A stretch of DNA of 64,000 bases, taken from assembly GCA_963576735.1 (NCBI GenBank), contig OY755181.1, positions 16,195,261 to 16,259,260 on the forward strand. The letters run 5' to 3'. Made by a program: the position numbers and the translations under genes. Source of the stretch: Bedellia somnulentella. Lineage: Eukaryota; Arthropoda; Insecta; Lepidoptera; Bedelliidae. Positions 33,664-46,900 of the stretch are shown piece by piece (position 1 is the first letter of the stretch; each line of letters begins with the position of its first letter). Below the pieces are notes generated by a model. It was given only the letters and a program-made list of their open reading frames with translations. It had not been told where the DNA came from and did not search any database.

Positions 33664-35159
33664 TATTCCCAGTAGTCTTACTGGATAGTCTTACCAGTAG
33701 TACTAATGGGATTTTTATTCCCAATAGTCTTACCGAAAGTAGGACATTGTCTATGGCGTATATTTCCCATTAGTCTTACTTGACATTTGTTTTAGATACA
33801 TAGACCTCGTAACTATTAGACATAGACAGTACCTTATTAGTATATTTAATACAAACAACGCATACAACACTTGTTTGTAATTTTCGGGTTTACTGATTTA
33901 TTACTGAGGAATGTACATGTTAGACACGATTTTTTTCTATTATTTTAATAAATGAGAAGTTATAACGTTTAAAAAGTTTTTTGGAAATTATAACATAAGC
34001 AGCAAAAAAATGTACGTAAATTTAACTCTCAATTGAAGTACCAGGAACGCATAAACTAAAAGTTGTTATGACTAATAAACTGGAAAATCTGTACAAATAT
34101 TTTTCCGATGCTTAATTTATCTTACCTATTTTAGTGTCTGCTGTCTCTATGTCCAGAGGTCGACGTGATATTTTTATATGAATCAGGTTATTAATAGGGT
34201 TCTTGTGGTCGGTTTGTTTGTTCGCGTAGGTCTCCCATAAGTTTGACCGACGACTTCGTCGTGGTAAAATTTTTGGGCAGCGCAGAACCGGTTTTTATGG
34301 AGATCTTTCGGAAAAGCCTTTCTCCACCTGTGGACGTCTTTTGGTTGATTCTTCTGTCTGATTATTCAATAATTCTGATTTTGATAAAATCCAACTGATT
34401 ATTGTGTATAAAACCAATAAGCTTTTTTATTTATGCTGCTTTTATGTTTATGCTACCCTGGTACTTTAAAGACAAAAAATGATAAAAAAATATACTATAA
34501 ATACATACATACATATACTCACGGCTATATTTCCCTAGAAGAGGTAGCCAGAGCTAAGGAATTATAAATTCCTCAGCTACTTTTGGAAGTTAAGTGGGGA
34601 AAAGATGGTAAAAATAAAGGTTTTTGGTGATGGGTCTCCAACAACATCGCCCAAAAATCCAATAAAAAGCCCCAATACCCATAGTCGTCTCTTACGACAT
34701 CCGTGGGTAGAAAGAGGTAGCGACATTCTAAGCCGGCACTACACGGCAATAACTTTACTAAAATCAAACAAATAACTCAAAACTATAAATACATAGTTAT
34801 TTTACCTTTTGAGGACTGTATTTTGGCGGAAAATATATTACAACCACAAGCTCATTACCATGTATATTGTTCATGTATATGTAAATTATTTAGTTCATGG
34901 CAAATACACCTCAATAAAATATAATGTGACTGGAAATCAGCAAAAAAAAAATATTTGATTTTAAATCATACATTTAATTTCACTAAGGAGGTATGTCTAT
35001 TAATCTTATTTGGTCTACATAAAAGTTGGAGCATTTAGAGGTACCAAAAAGTTTTGATTGGTTAGTAAGACTACTGGGAATTATTTTCTTAATAGTCTTA
35101 CTAGTAAGTCTATTGGGACAAAAAATCCCAATAGTCCTACTGGTAAGACTATCGAGTAA
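33664..35159. mobile_element. Foldback-type element, truncated by the gap
   Basis: Positions 33664-33735 carry short alternating motifs (AGTCTTACCAGTAGTACTAA, TGGGATTTTTATTCCCA). Their reverse complement is at about 35060-35159, ending on the first N. The internal 1.2 kb has no gene and contains a 245-bp SINE-like repeat (about 34500-34745, minus strand). The same structure in the other arm is at about 36145-39830, where a P-type element has inserted. Confidence 0.65.
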
Positions 35160-35359
35160 NNNNNNNNNNNNNNNNNNNNNNNNNNNNNNNNNNNNNNNNN
35201 NNNNNNNNNNNNNNNNNNNNNNNNNNNNNNNNNNNNNNNNNNNNNNNNNNNNNNNNNNNNNNNNNNNNNNNNNNNNNNNNNNNNNNNNNNNNNNNNNNNN
35301 NNNNNNNNNNNNNNNNNNNNNNNNNNNNNNNNNNNNNNNNNNNNNNNNNNNNNNNNNNN
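35160..35359. other. Assembly gap, exactly 200 N
   Basis: The round length is typical of a placeholder inserted by scaffolding software, so the real distance and adjacency are unknown. It lies at the axis between the two arms. ORFs drawn across it are not real. Confidence 0.97.
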
Positions 35360-35818
35360 AGTTACTCGCCAGCACAGTTACTCAGGGGAAGACGACTAAT
35401 CGATAAGTTGCCAGTGAGTGATAAAAAACTTGACCCACTGAGCTACGACCCGCAGTTAGTAGGTAAAGAACGTCACAAGCGAATAGACGTTATGAAAAAA
35501 AATGATGACGTAGGGTCACTGCCACTGGAGGCCGGCGAGAGGGTAAGCATGCGTCGCGGCGCGAGCTGGCAAACGGCGCGGGTGCTGCGCGCCGCCGCCG
35601 AAACGCGCTTCTACTGGGTGCGCGCCGACGCGGGCGGCACGTACCGCCGCAACAGACAGCATCTGTTGCGCGTGCGCGACCACTCTGTACCGAGTTATCA
35701 TTTCGACCACGATGAGTCGGCCGAAACAGAACCGAGTCCGGGGACATCTCCTGCGCGCGCTGTAGCTAACCCACCACCACCGGCGGCACCGCAGCCCGGT
35801 AGCTCCGGTTACGTGTGA
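35360..35818 (+). pseudogene. Ty3/Gypsy integrase C-terminal fragment
   Basis: The frame is open from the gap edge with no need for an internal start. It begins SPAQLLRGRRLIDKLPVSDK and continues with LDPLSYDPQLVGKERHKR, then a GERVSMRR box and a TYRRNRQHLLRV box. This is the C-terminal tail of Gypsy-type integrase polyproteins (family resemblance from memory). A proline-rich end and stop at 35816-35818 follow, then a purine-rich GGTCGGGGAGGCGAG that may be a polypurine tract. The N-terminal part is lost in the gap. The left arm has no counterpart. Confidence 0.75.
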
Positions 35819-36236
35819 CTAGGTCGGGGAGGCGAGTTAAACCCCTAATTCGTTACGGTTATACGAATATATAAATAAATCTTTTGTTTGTATACATTTT
35901 CAAGTAAAACAATAAATAAATATAGGTGAAGGATGAAATAAAGAGATTAATTTAAATAACAAACTATTTACTTGTTAAGAGTGTTAAATATAATATTTGT
36001 TAAGTTACAATAAGAACTTATTTGTGAGAAGGAAGATGTTGTAGGTAGTATCACAATAATATTATGTTTGGGGTACTTATGAAATAAATTAGTTGCTTTG
36101 AGTACACAGGCCGTTTCACTGCATCTCCTCTGCTCCCTATACTACAGTCTTACTCGATAGTCTTACCAGTAGGACTATTGGGATTTTTTGTCCCAATAGA
36201 CTTACTAGTAAGACAATTGGGAAAATAATTCCCAGT

Positions 36237-38400
36237 CACAGACATATATTTGAATAGATGCCGCAAGTGCATGTACTTCGCGTGTAAAAACTGAGTAAAA
36301 TTATCTTAGTTTATCGCCATTTGATTGAGTCCGTGCTCGAACGTTCTCGGTGACAAATGTCAAGCTAAATATAAAAAATGCCTAATTGTGCCGTATTGAG
36401 TTGCAAAAAGAATCTAAATAAAGCGGGACTAATTAATAGAAAGATTTCCTTTCATCGGTAGGTCACTTTATTATTAGATTATGTGGTTTTTATTGCAAAA
36501 TCAATTATTTCGTGTTCGTTGTGGTTTTACACTGAAAAACTTTTAAACGAGTGTGTATCGCTTAATTTATAATACATTGCCGCTTTTAGTTACAAAGCTA
36601 TCTAGTATGGCTTATCTATTAAAACACGCAATGAACATCAAAATGAACGATATTTTCACCTGTCAATCAGCTACATGGTACGGTAGCTATTGTCATATTT
36701 CTGACATTTTAAGCAAAATGTGTTGTACCTACACAGATAGTTGTATTCGATTCTAATTCTAATCGATTTTGGGAACAGAGAAATGATAATATTCGCGATG
36801 GATGTTCCATGTATCTAAAATATTTTTATTACTACAATGTTTCTGTTAAATAATTAATTGGAATACTCTTGTTTTAACTTTGTTTTTATTTAATAAAAGA
36901 ACAGCTTAATTTTAGTTACAAGTTTTTCTCTAAGCTACATTTCTTAACGTGTGGTATGTGTCAGTCTTTATTTACTTCCTTCCTTCACTCAGTGTTGCCG
37001 ATATAAATGTACATATATACACGAACACGCCTCCTTACATAAGTTCAAAGCTTCTTAAGTACTACAGTAATTATAATCAATTAGGGAACTATACTCCTTT
37101 AAATTTAGCATTTTTAAGTAAGTGAATTTAAAATTTCCCACAGGTTTTGTAAATATATCTGCATTTTTTTTTCTGACTCTATTTTGTATACTTCCCTGCT
37201 AAACATTTTAATTTACAAAATGATAGTGAACTTCAATGTGCTTAGAATTCTTTGTAAAGTTTCCATACTTAGAAATAGCTACAGCTGCTGAATTATCTTC
37301 ATAGATTTTAACTGGTTTACAAACCATAGTAAAGACATCATTCATTATCATTACACAAATGAGAAAATTTAATTTTGTTACTGCTTCTGATAATTCTACA
37401 TATTCAGCAAATGTTGAAGAGTTTGTTACACTACTTTGTTTTTTTTTTTATTTCCAATATTGAACAAACGATGAGTTCCGTACTATCATCTATAATAGAA
37501 AATAACGTTTTTATATGGGAGCCCCTTTGATATTTGCTTTACTGTTATTAATTATTTATTTAGGTGATAGGTATACAAGTAAATATACTCTGAAAATTTT
37601 AAGTATCTACTTATTAACGTTTTAATATTGAGCAAACAATTACGGAAAAAAACACGTTTATTGTCAGGAGCCCCCCTTAAAATCCTTTTTTACTTGTATT
37701 TGTTGTTATAGCGGCAACAGAAATACGTCATTTGTGAAAATTTCAGCTTTCTAGTTATCACTGTTTATGAGATACAACCTGGAGAAAAACAGACAACGAA
37801 AAAAAAATTGATTATTTTTCCTTCTCTACAAGTTATTTTATTTGTTTTTTTTTTCAAATCCGAATTAGTTCTGGGTTGTATTATATTTTGTCATAGCGCG
37901 TTCTACTGGCTTTCCTTTTTGTAGATAAAATTACTTCTCGGGGTTTTTTTAAATCATTTCGTAACTTTCCGAGAACAAATTATTAAAACTAGTTAATTAG
38001 GTAGGTTATCAATAAGGACACGTTATTATAATAATAAAGGCTACTGAACTACTCACTGACTAACTGACTTATTAACTCACTGATTTAGATCGTTGTTCTG
38101 CGAGAAGATGTAGTGGTGGAGGAAAATAATGTAGGAAGAGTTGCTCAGAATAAAAATGAGACCATGAGAAAATAGCGTTATTAAAAAACAGGTATAATTC
38201 TAGATTTATCATTCTTCTGTCAATTTATCATTCGTCTGTCGATGCACTCGAATATAATCGATTGAATCGTTTACGCGCTGACGGGGAGTTACCATCACTA
38301 AATTGCTCATGTGACGTCACAGTAGGTGGAAAAATAATGGCACGCTTGGTTTCTATACAAGAAATGACACTTGCGTTATCTATTCAAATACAGATCTGTG
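36237..38400 (+). mobile_element. P-type DNA transposon, internally deleted, right arm only
   Basis: Terminal inverted repeats CACAGACATATATTTGAATA and CACAGATCTGTATTTGAATA are flanked by the exact 8-bp duplication TTCCCAGT (36229-36236 and 38401-38408). The left arm has the intact, unoccupied site near 35080. At 36378-36457 a start codon opens a THAP-type first exon (MPNCAVLSCKKN to KISFHR) followed by a donor CG|GTAGGT. The rest (about 1.9 kb) shows no transposase core in any frame, so it is non-autonomous or badly decayed. Confidence 0.85.
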
Positions 38401-38732
38401 TTCCCAGTAGTCTTACTAACCAATCAAAACTTTTTGGTACATCTAAATGCTCCAACTTTTATGTAGACCAAATAAGATTAATAGACATACCTCCTTAGTG
38501 AAATTAAATGTATGATTTAAAATCAAGTATTTTTTTTTGCTGATTTCCAGTAACATTATATTTTATTGAGGTGTATTTGCCATGAACTAAATAATTTACA
38601 TATACATGATTAATATACATGGTAATGAGCTTGTGGTTGTAATATATTTTCCGCCAAAATACAGTCCTCAAAAGGTAAAATAACTATGTATTTATAGTTT
38701 TGAGTTATTTGTTTGATTTTAGTAAAGTTATT

Positions 38733-38972
38733 GCCGTGTAGTGCCGGCTTAGAATGTCGCTACCTCTTTCTACCCACGGATGTCGTAAGAGGCGAATATG
38801 GGTATTGGGGCTTTTTATTGGATTTTTGGGCGATGTTGTTGGAGACCCATCACCAAAAACCTTTATTTTTACCATCTTTTCCCCACTTAACTTCCAAAAG
38901 TAGCTGAGGAATTTATAATTCCTTAGCTCTGGCTACCTCTTCTAGGGAAATATAGCCGTGAGTTTATGTATG
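38733..38972 (+). mobile_element. 245-bp SINE-like repeat
   Basis: Counterpart of 34500-34745 in the other arm; full length, from TGTAGTGCCGGCTTAGAATG to GTGAGTTTATGTATGTATG. It is nested in the foldback-type element. Confidence 0.8.
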
Positions 38973-40767
38973 TATGTATTTATAGTATATTTTTTTATCA
39001 TTTTTTGTCTTTAAAGTACCAGGGTAGCATAAACATAAAAGCAGCATAAATAAAAAAGCTTATTGGTTTTATACACAATCATAAGTTGGATTTTATCAAA
39101 ATCAGAATTATTGAATAATCAGACAGAAGAATCAACCAAAAGACGTCCACAGGTGGAGAAAGGCTTTTCCGAAAGATCTCCATAAAAACCGGATCTGCGC
39201 TGCCCAAAAATTTTACCACGACGAAGCGTCGGTCAAACTTATGGGAGACCTACGCGAACAAACAAACCGACCACAAGAACCCTATTAATAACCTGATTCA
39301 TATAAAAATATCACGTCGACCTCTGGACATAGAGACAGCAGACACTAAAATAGGTAAGATAAATTAAGCATCGGAAAAATATTTGTACAGATTTTCCAGT
39401 TTATTAGTCATAACAACTTTTAGTTTATGCGTTCCTGGTACTTCAATTGAGAGTTAAATTTACGTACATTTTTTTTGCTGCTTAAGTTATAATTTCCAAA
39501 AAACTTTTTAAACGTTATAACTTCTCATTCATCAAAATAATAGAAAAAAATCGTGTCTAACATGTACATTCCTCAGTAATAAATCAGTAAACCCGAAAAT
39601 TACAAACAAGTGTTGTATGCGTTGTATGTATTAAATATATTAATAAGGTACTGTCTATGTCTAATAGTTACGAGGTCTATGTATCTAAAACAAATGTCAA
39701 GTAAGACTAATGGGAAATATACGCCATAGACAATGTCCTACTTTCGGTAAGACTATTGGGAATAAAAATCCCATTAGTACTACTGGTAAGACTATCCAGT
39801 AAGACTACTGGGAATAGCCGGAAAAATTGCACTTATACTAATATAGTAAGCGTGCCCTCTAGGACTAACATAACATTCGGGCATTAACGATTCATTAAAC
39901 GCTTAGCTCAACAATTAAGTATTACTGCTAAAGGAATGGATGTTTGAATAATATAACAGATTATGTTTAAATGGTGTTTATTACTATGATTATACAAAAT
40001 GTTTATTATACATTTTAACGAGATATTACTTAAATGACATAAGTTTACGTTTATGGATCATAACCCAACGATATATAATATTAGAAGGGTAATTTTAGAC
40101 AAGACTAGAAGACCTAGTTTTTTTAACTTAAGATCCTATATTTTACATCCTTAAATTTAAAACAATGGATTTAGTTGGATTCACTTTACAAGAAATTCTA
40201 TAGTTACTAAAAAACTATATTAAAAATTTACGAAAATAATCAGCGATGGAACATTTTGTATTTGGTACCGTTATTTCATAAACTTAGCTGTATTTAAAAT
40301 TAAGTATTTTCCAAATATGTCACATAATTAGTCACATAATGTGACTAATGTTAGTTTGGTCCTGCGAGTCGAATACATATTAATTATCGTGCTTAAAATT
40401 ACGTAATAAATCATACACAGTTTATTTTTTACTCTTTTGAAAATTTGCCGAATAAATGAGTTATTAAACTTATTATATTTAATCATACTCTGTAATTTAG
40501 TAATTTATGTAATGTATGCTTTTCGTAAACTTTTTGTTTACGTGAAGATTTTTAGACGTATATTTAGCATTCGTATCTATAGAATTCGTATCACAATCAT
40601 TTCACAAGAAGAATGTCTGACTTTACTCTTGACTTATAGGCTCACATGAGCGATAAACCTAACATTCCCAATCACAAACACAATACACCTTCGGAGACCT
40701 TCTCCCTTACATAGGTCTTCACAACCCATCAAACATATAGTTACAAGCATACCTTTACAAAACCTTA
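38973..40767. other. 3' flank of right-arm SMG8 and end of the foldback element
   Basis: No gene seen. Positions 39690-39830 hold the GTAAGACTA-TGGGA inverted motifs of the foldback element; the remainder mirrors 32716-34500. Confidence 0.5.
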
Positions 40768-40942
40768 CAACCTAATCAGCCAATCCGAACATAGTTGCCA
40801 ATTGATGGCCAATCAGAAACACAAGACAACTTCTCCCCAAACATATGTCTTTGTATCTACACTGACAACCCATCAAACATACAGTTAAGAAATACATATA
40901 AAAAGACATAACCTAATCAGCCAATCCGAACATAGGTGCCAA
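40768..40942 (-). repeat. Duplicate of the SMG8 exon 14 tail, right arm
   Basis: Mirror of 32527-32715: the stop-codon segment (reverse complement AATCAGCCAATCCGAACATA) occurs at 40915-40938 and again at about 40774-40793. Confidence 0.7.
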
Positions 40943-43900
40943 TATCTTCCCAGGCGCATGCGCAGCATTAGGTTCCGGTCTGGGAAGAGGTCCCTTCTCA
41001 TCGCAGTACACAAACGGGAAGCGAAGTACCCAGTAAGCGGAGGAAGACAGTTTAATTGGCGGGTCGCTTTCTGGTTGCGGGATGAAGACGGGTCCGCCTG
41101 GGGTTGGTTGCACCTGGAAGCAAGTTTGGGTGGGGTTAATATATGATAGCAAAAGTGCACCGTATTGATTGGTATTGATCGTAAAGAATGCTATCGAAAT
41201 ACTAGAAATAGGGGAGAATTTTTAATACGTTGAACACACTGACCTCCATTATACTATGTAAGTAAGCTGGACAAATTATAGGCCGTGACATGTTGAGGCA
41301 ATTTGATTTTCGCCATTTTGGCGCTTATGGGACGGTAAGATAGAATATATCGATAAAAGCTTTTACTTAAAGGAATGGATCATATTACTCGTAATGCATT
41401 AATCATGGCTAATGTCCAAACTAATTACATTGATCGCTAATACTATAACTAACCAAGGATTGAGTAATCGTAGGATAAGCCGAAGCCGGGAAATGTGGGT
41501 AGTTTATGTATAGCTAGCTAGATCCAACAATAAATAGGGAACGTTTTTTTTTAATATATATGGAACTTCAACTTCAGTACGTAATGAGCTGCTATCCGTT
41601 ACACTTGCCTGTGACAATCCAATAAATAGATTAGGTGAGGTATTTATAGAAAATAAACATAATTTTATTATTTATTATATTAAATACAAACAAAATAAAG
41701 TTTTTCACTTTCTCAAAGAGTATGCTTATGCTTAATAAAACAGACGTCAGTGAAGTGTTTTGAGCATATGTAATCATATTCTTTTGGACGTGAGCTAGAC
41801 GTATTAATACTTTTCAGCCATAATTCCAAAGTTAGAAACCTGTAAATTAAAAGACTATCTATGTTTAACAATCTGTCTGTAGGCACTACACGGTCTGCAT
41901 CGGCAAGTTTTATCGAAACTGAATTTCAGAGCATGGTCACAGCACTATTGATTTTTTTTAATTATAAAAACCATAGATATATTACGCTTTATGGTAAAAA
42001 AAGCACTGGCCAATTTGCAGTTTACGTCAGATTTAGTTCCTTTCCCCCACATTGGGGGAGCTTCAAATCGGCACAATAAATAGCTGTCATTTTAATACGT
42101 ATCATTAGTCCAGCGTACTTATATAGTATAATGGAAGTCAGTGGTTGAACAAGATAATTTTACTCAGAAAAAATAAGCCAAGATAAAACATTGAGTTTTC
42201 TTTATCTCACACGCAATAATCACCAAGATTTCTGTTCACTTCGAGTGAGGTCTAATCTCACTGCGTGCGCGACTACTCAATAGTAAAGTACAAGAACTTT
42301 AGAAATCCCAAAACCCTAGATTCTGCTGAAGATGTGTCCCACTCATTGAAATTCAGTCGCTCATTTAGTCAATTATATATCTCCATACCCTAGGATGCAG
42401 TGCAACATGTACGGGTGTTTTAGACTAGATGATGTGCCCCGCAATCGGATCTAAAATTTTGCAATTTTCTTTGCGAGTTGCACATAGTGTTTTTTTTCAA
42501 CAAATCCTCTTTGATTGCTTATACCTTTCCAATTTTGATGCCATTTTTTTAACTTAGGATGTAACGTAACATGCTCGGGCGCTTTAGGCGTGACGACGTG
42601 CAGTGTGGCGCAGTACGTCAAAGAGTGCGTTTTAAAACTATGTCTAAGATCATGATCGTGTATTGTGGGATATATCTATGGCGACAATACGAACCTTAGG
42701 ATGCAACGTAACTTGGACAAGCGCCTTAGGAAAGACCCTCGTCGCCGTTCAGTTTCTAGCCCCTCCCCCTGCAGCCTCTAGAACCTCCCCCTGCACTATC
42801 TAGCCCACCCCCTGCAGTCTCTAGCCCCTCCCCCTGCAGTCTCTAACCCATCCCCCCTGCAGTCTCTAGCCTCGCCCCCTGCAGTCTCTAACCCATCCCG
42901 CCTGCAGTCTCTAGCCTCTCCCACTGCAGTCTCTAGCCTCTCCCCCTGCAGTCTCTAACACATCCCGCCTGCATTCTTTAGCCTCTCCCCCTGCAGTCTC
43001 TAACCTCTCCCCCTGCAGTCTCTAACCCATCCCGCCTGCAGTCTAGCCTCTCCCCCTGCAGTCTCTAGCCTCTCCCCCTACAGTCTCTAACCCATCCCGC
43101 CTGCAGTCTCTAGCCTCTCCCCCTGCAGTCCCTAGCCTCTCCCCCTGCAGTCTCTAACCCATCCCGCCTGCAGTCTCTAGCCTCTCCCCCTGCAGTCTCT
43201 AGCCTCTCCCCCTGCAGTCTTTAACCCATCCCGCCTGCAGTCTCTAGCCTCTCCCCCTGCAGTCTCTAGCCCATCCCCCCTGCAGTCTCTAGCCCCTCCC
43301 CCCGCATCTATACCTCCTCATCCCCGTTCCCTCCAGTGTCTGGGATTGAAAAATTTGTGTACAAAGACAGTTCATACCTAAGGATGCAACGAAATATGCA
43401 CGGGTGCATTCGGCGTGACGACGTGCAGTCGACAACGGCAAAGGGGATGCTAGATAGACATACTACCTACCCTTATCTATTGTGGAGATTGGATCGTCCA
43501 TCTATAGAAACAATATATTTCTAGAATAAGGTCTATCCTAACTGCGTTCTCTAGTACGTGGCGCAATTCTAAGATTTCTCAACTCTTGGGAATCTTCTCG
43601 TTGCGGATTCAATCCATCGAGAGACTTTTAAAAACTCCCACAGTCGTAGATTGGAGCATCTATAGAGACATAAGACTCTTTACCGTTCTCTCCACTGTAG
43701 TAGATTAGATTATCTGTCTATATAGACAATTTTCACCTAAGTTTACTCTCTAACCCCCGTGGGCGATTGGAGGATCTGTTTCAAGAGAAAATGACGCTTG
43801 GCAATGACTATGTGCTTTAGGAGTGACGACGCCGTGCAGTCTCTAGCTTCCCCCCGCCCCTGTTCCCCTATCCTCTATCATTCCGGGACATTATTATCGA

Positions 43901-46900
43901 TCTAAAGTAACATAGCTACCTTAGGACGCAACATAACATGTACGGACGCTTTCGGCGTGACAACGTTTTTATGGCAAGTTTTGATGCCGAGTGTGACGTA
44001 TATGGTTACGTGTTGCTGTATAATGTGATACTTCTTGCTCTGTCAGCGTATCTATGTACTGCGCGTCATTGTGAATTAATAGCGTGTCGCTACAGTATCT
44101 GTCTATAGAGAGTTACATACCTTAGGATGCAACGTAACGTGCACGGGCGCTTTGGGCGTGACGACGTGCAGGCGCGCGCAGTACGCCAGCGAGTGCGGCC
44201 GACACGCGCACGGGACGTACAGCGGCACGGGACTGCTCGCCAGCCGGGCGCCCGTGCTGCCTACCCCTGTGTTCGCGGTGGGGGATTGCAGGATTTGTCT
44301 GCGGAGATTATGGTCCGATTTGAAAATTTATATCATATAATACTAAGGTGGGCATGAATGCTTCGCAGAGCCAAATTGGAGTGAAGTGGCGAGTGATTTT
44401 CGAGTAGCTAGGGATCCCCTGCTAACACAAGGTTTAAATTCTATAAGCAATAGTTTTCATTAATTGTTCACAAAGTTTATTACAACTAGCAATTGCAGTC
44501 TGCTTTTAGAAGAAGAGACTCCATTGATTTCTTGGGAAAGTCTTAAGTTATTTCCAATAATCTATTTGAAACTATCAGAATAATAATTTCTTATTATCTA
44601 ATAAAAATGTGTGTACATGTTATCACAACAATCATTAAAACAATTACAACATATACTACAACAAACGTAAAATAAAATAACATGCTAAAAATGTAGGTAT
44701 ATGTTCTGTGGTGACAGAAACTATGCGTTCCTAACACGTCGCGATTGAACTAACGACGTAACTTTGTAATGACGTTGCAGTTACGATAAAAATATTTTTG
44801 CTGGTTGATTATGGTTTTAACAATTGATGAGCATTAAAACAACATTATTATATCAATAATCAATTAATGTTGTGATTTTGTGCCTAACTGAGTGTCAAAT
44901 AACTTGGTAAACAATAGATTTCTAAATCTATACTGCGCTTTTACAGGGTTATGTCGGCGCTTTATGTTGACTTTATTATGACTAACTGACATGTGTCAGG
45001 AACGGATTCTCTGAACGGCCGATTAATAGGCCATAAATCAGAAATTATAAAGGCTATTATATAGCAAAAAAATGTATATATGTATGTGTACAAATAGACA
45101 CGCACCTGTGTCCCCGCGGGCACTCGTACTCGTACCCAAAGAAGATCTTGACGGTGAGCGGCGCCGCGCCCCCCCGCCCCCTCCCCCGGCCACGCCATGC
45201 CCCCGCCTGCTCGCTGCGACTGAAATGTAATATAGTGTTAAGCAATATTTATAACGTGAATAATAAGTTTAATTTATTTATTAAGGAGAAAAAACAAAAA
45301 TAGCAAAAAGAATATAAAATAACAACACATACGAGGGCTGCTATTTATGTATCCGGAACTGGCCACTTACAGAACAATAATTTAAAAAGTAATTACATCA
45401 TTTAAAAATAGAACTCTTTAGCTTTAGAATACATTTATTTTTATGTGACTGTCAATTGTTTTCACATCGTAGCGTCATTTTGAAAATTGCGTGTCTTCAC
45501 CACCATGGATTTAACTCGTGAACATTTTCGTGCCATGATTTTTTACGATTTTCGGCGTGGTCTAACTCAAAAACAGTGCATCGATCAGCTTACTTCAACT
45601 TTTGGGGATGAAGCACCCTCAAAGACCACTGTGTATCACTGGTTTAGCGAGTTTAATCGTGGACGATCTAAGCTTACTGATGAAATTAAAGAAGGTCGCC
45701 CTAAAACGGTCGTTGTACCTCAAAACATCGATGCTGTCCGGGAACTAATAACTCAAGATCGTCATGTTACATATCGTGAGATAGAGGCATCTCTGGGCAT
45801 TAGTATGACGAGCATACATAAGATACTTCATGAACATTTAGCTGTAAAAAAAATTTGCTCCCGTTGGATTCCGCACAACTTGAGTATTGATCAAAAACAG
45901 GCTCGTGTCGATTGGTGCAAAGAAATGTTAAAAAAATACAACCGTGGTGCGTCAAAAGCTGTTTATAATATCTACACAGGTGACGAATCTTGGATCTACG
46001 CTTACGACCCCGAAACTAAGCAGCAGTCCACGGTGTGGGTGTTCCAAGATGAGCCGAACCCAACAAAAGTTATTCGTGCAAAAAGCACATTGAAGCAAAT
46101 GGTCGCTTGTTTTTTTGGTATAAATGGCCATGTAGCTACAGTGCCTTTAGAGAATCGTAAAACTGTTAATTCGGAGTGGTATACGACCATTTGTTTGCCG
46201 GAAGTCTTTGAACAAATAAGAAAGACTAACCGACAACGTAGAATCATTCTGCATCACGACAATGCTAGCTGTCACAGGTCGGCCGTCACAACTCAGTTTT
46301 TAGAAGCTCAAAAGATCGAATTGACAGGTCATCCGCCGTACAGCCCTGATTTGGCACCCAATGATTTTTATTTATTTCCAAATGTGAAGAAAAAATTACG
46401 TGGTCAACGTTTTTCGAGCCGCGAAGAGGCAGTCGATGCGTTCAAAATGCACGTTTTGGAGATACCTCAGTCTGAGTGGAAAAAGTGCTATGAAAATTGG
46501 TTTCAACGCATGCAAAAGTGTATAGATCTGAGCGGCGAATATTTTGAGAAGCAATAAAACCATATTAATTGATATATGTTTGTTTCTTTTTTTTATTCCG
46601 GATACATAAATAGCAGCCCTCGTACAACATAAGTAAAAAAATTTTGGTATCTCCTTAACTTTTCCCACAGATAGGTAACAAAAAGTTGATACAATAATAA
46701 TCAATACAAGAGATGATGAATACTGCATGTGCGTCATTTGAAAGAAAGGGAATGAAGGTGAATGTGGATAAAACTAAAACTATGGTTTTTGAAAGAGAGG
46801 AGAATATGACCGAATGCGTGATTGAGATTAATGGTAAGAGAGTGGAACAAGTAAATGAGTTTGTATATCAGGGAAGTATGTTTACTAGAGATGGAAAGTG

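Larger units (their letters stand above)
10848..35159 (+). repeat. Left arm of a large inverted duplication
   Basis: This 24.3 kb is mirrored by 62235-36151. Matched anchors include PEX11G start 11598/61483, SMG8 start 12259/60821, the minisatellite start 17642/56115, exon 9 end 23875/52588, exon 13 end 28969/44121, SMG8 stop 32556/40913 and the last bases before the gap 35159/36151. Present only in this arm: SINE 12873-13268, repeat 14556-14804, DNA element 19733-20222, LINE 20776-23280, MITE 26502-26932, RTE 30299-30941 and MITE 31658-32068. Confidence 0.92.

Noticed and set aside
34983..35406. ORFs crossing the N run
   Set aside because: They are open only because N codons are not stops.
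35490..35747. Minus-strand ORFs in the Gypsy fragment
   Set aside because: They are antisense to a frame with clear integrase-tail similarity.
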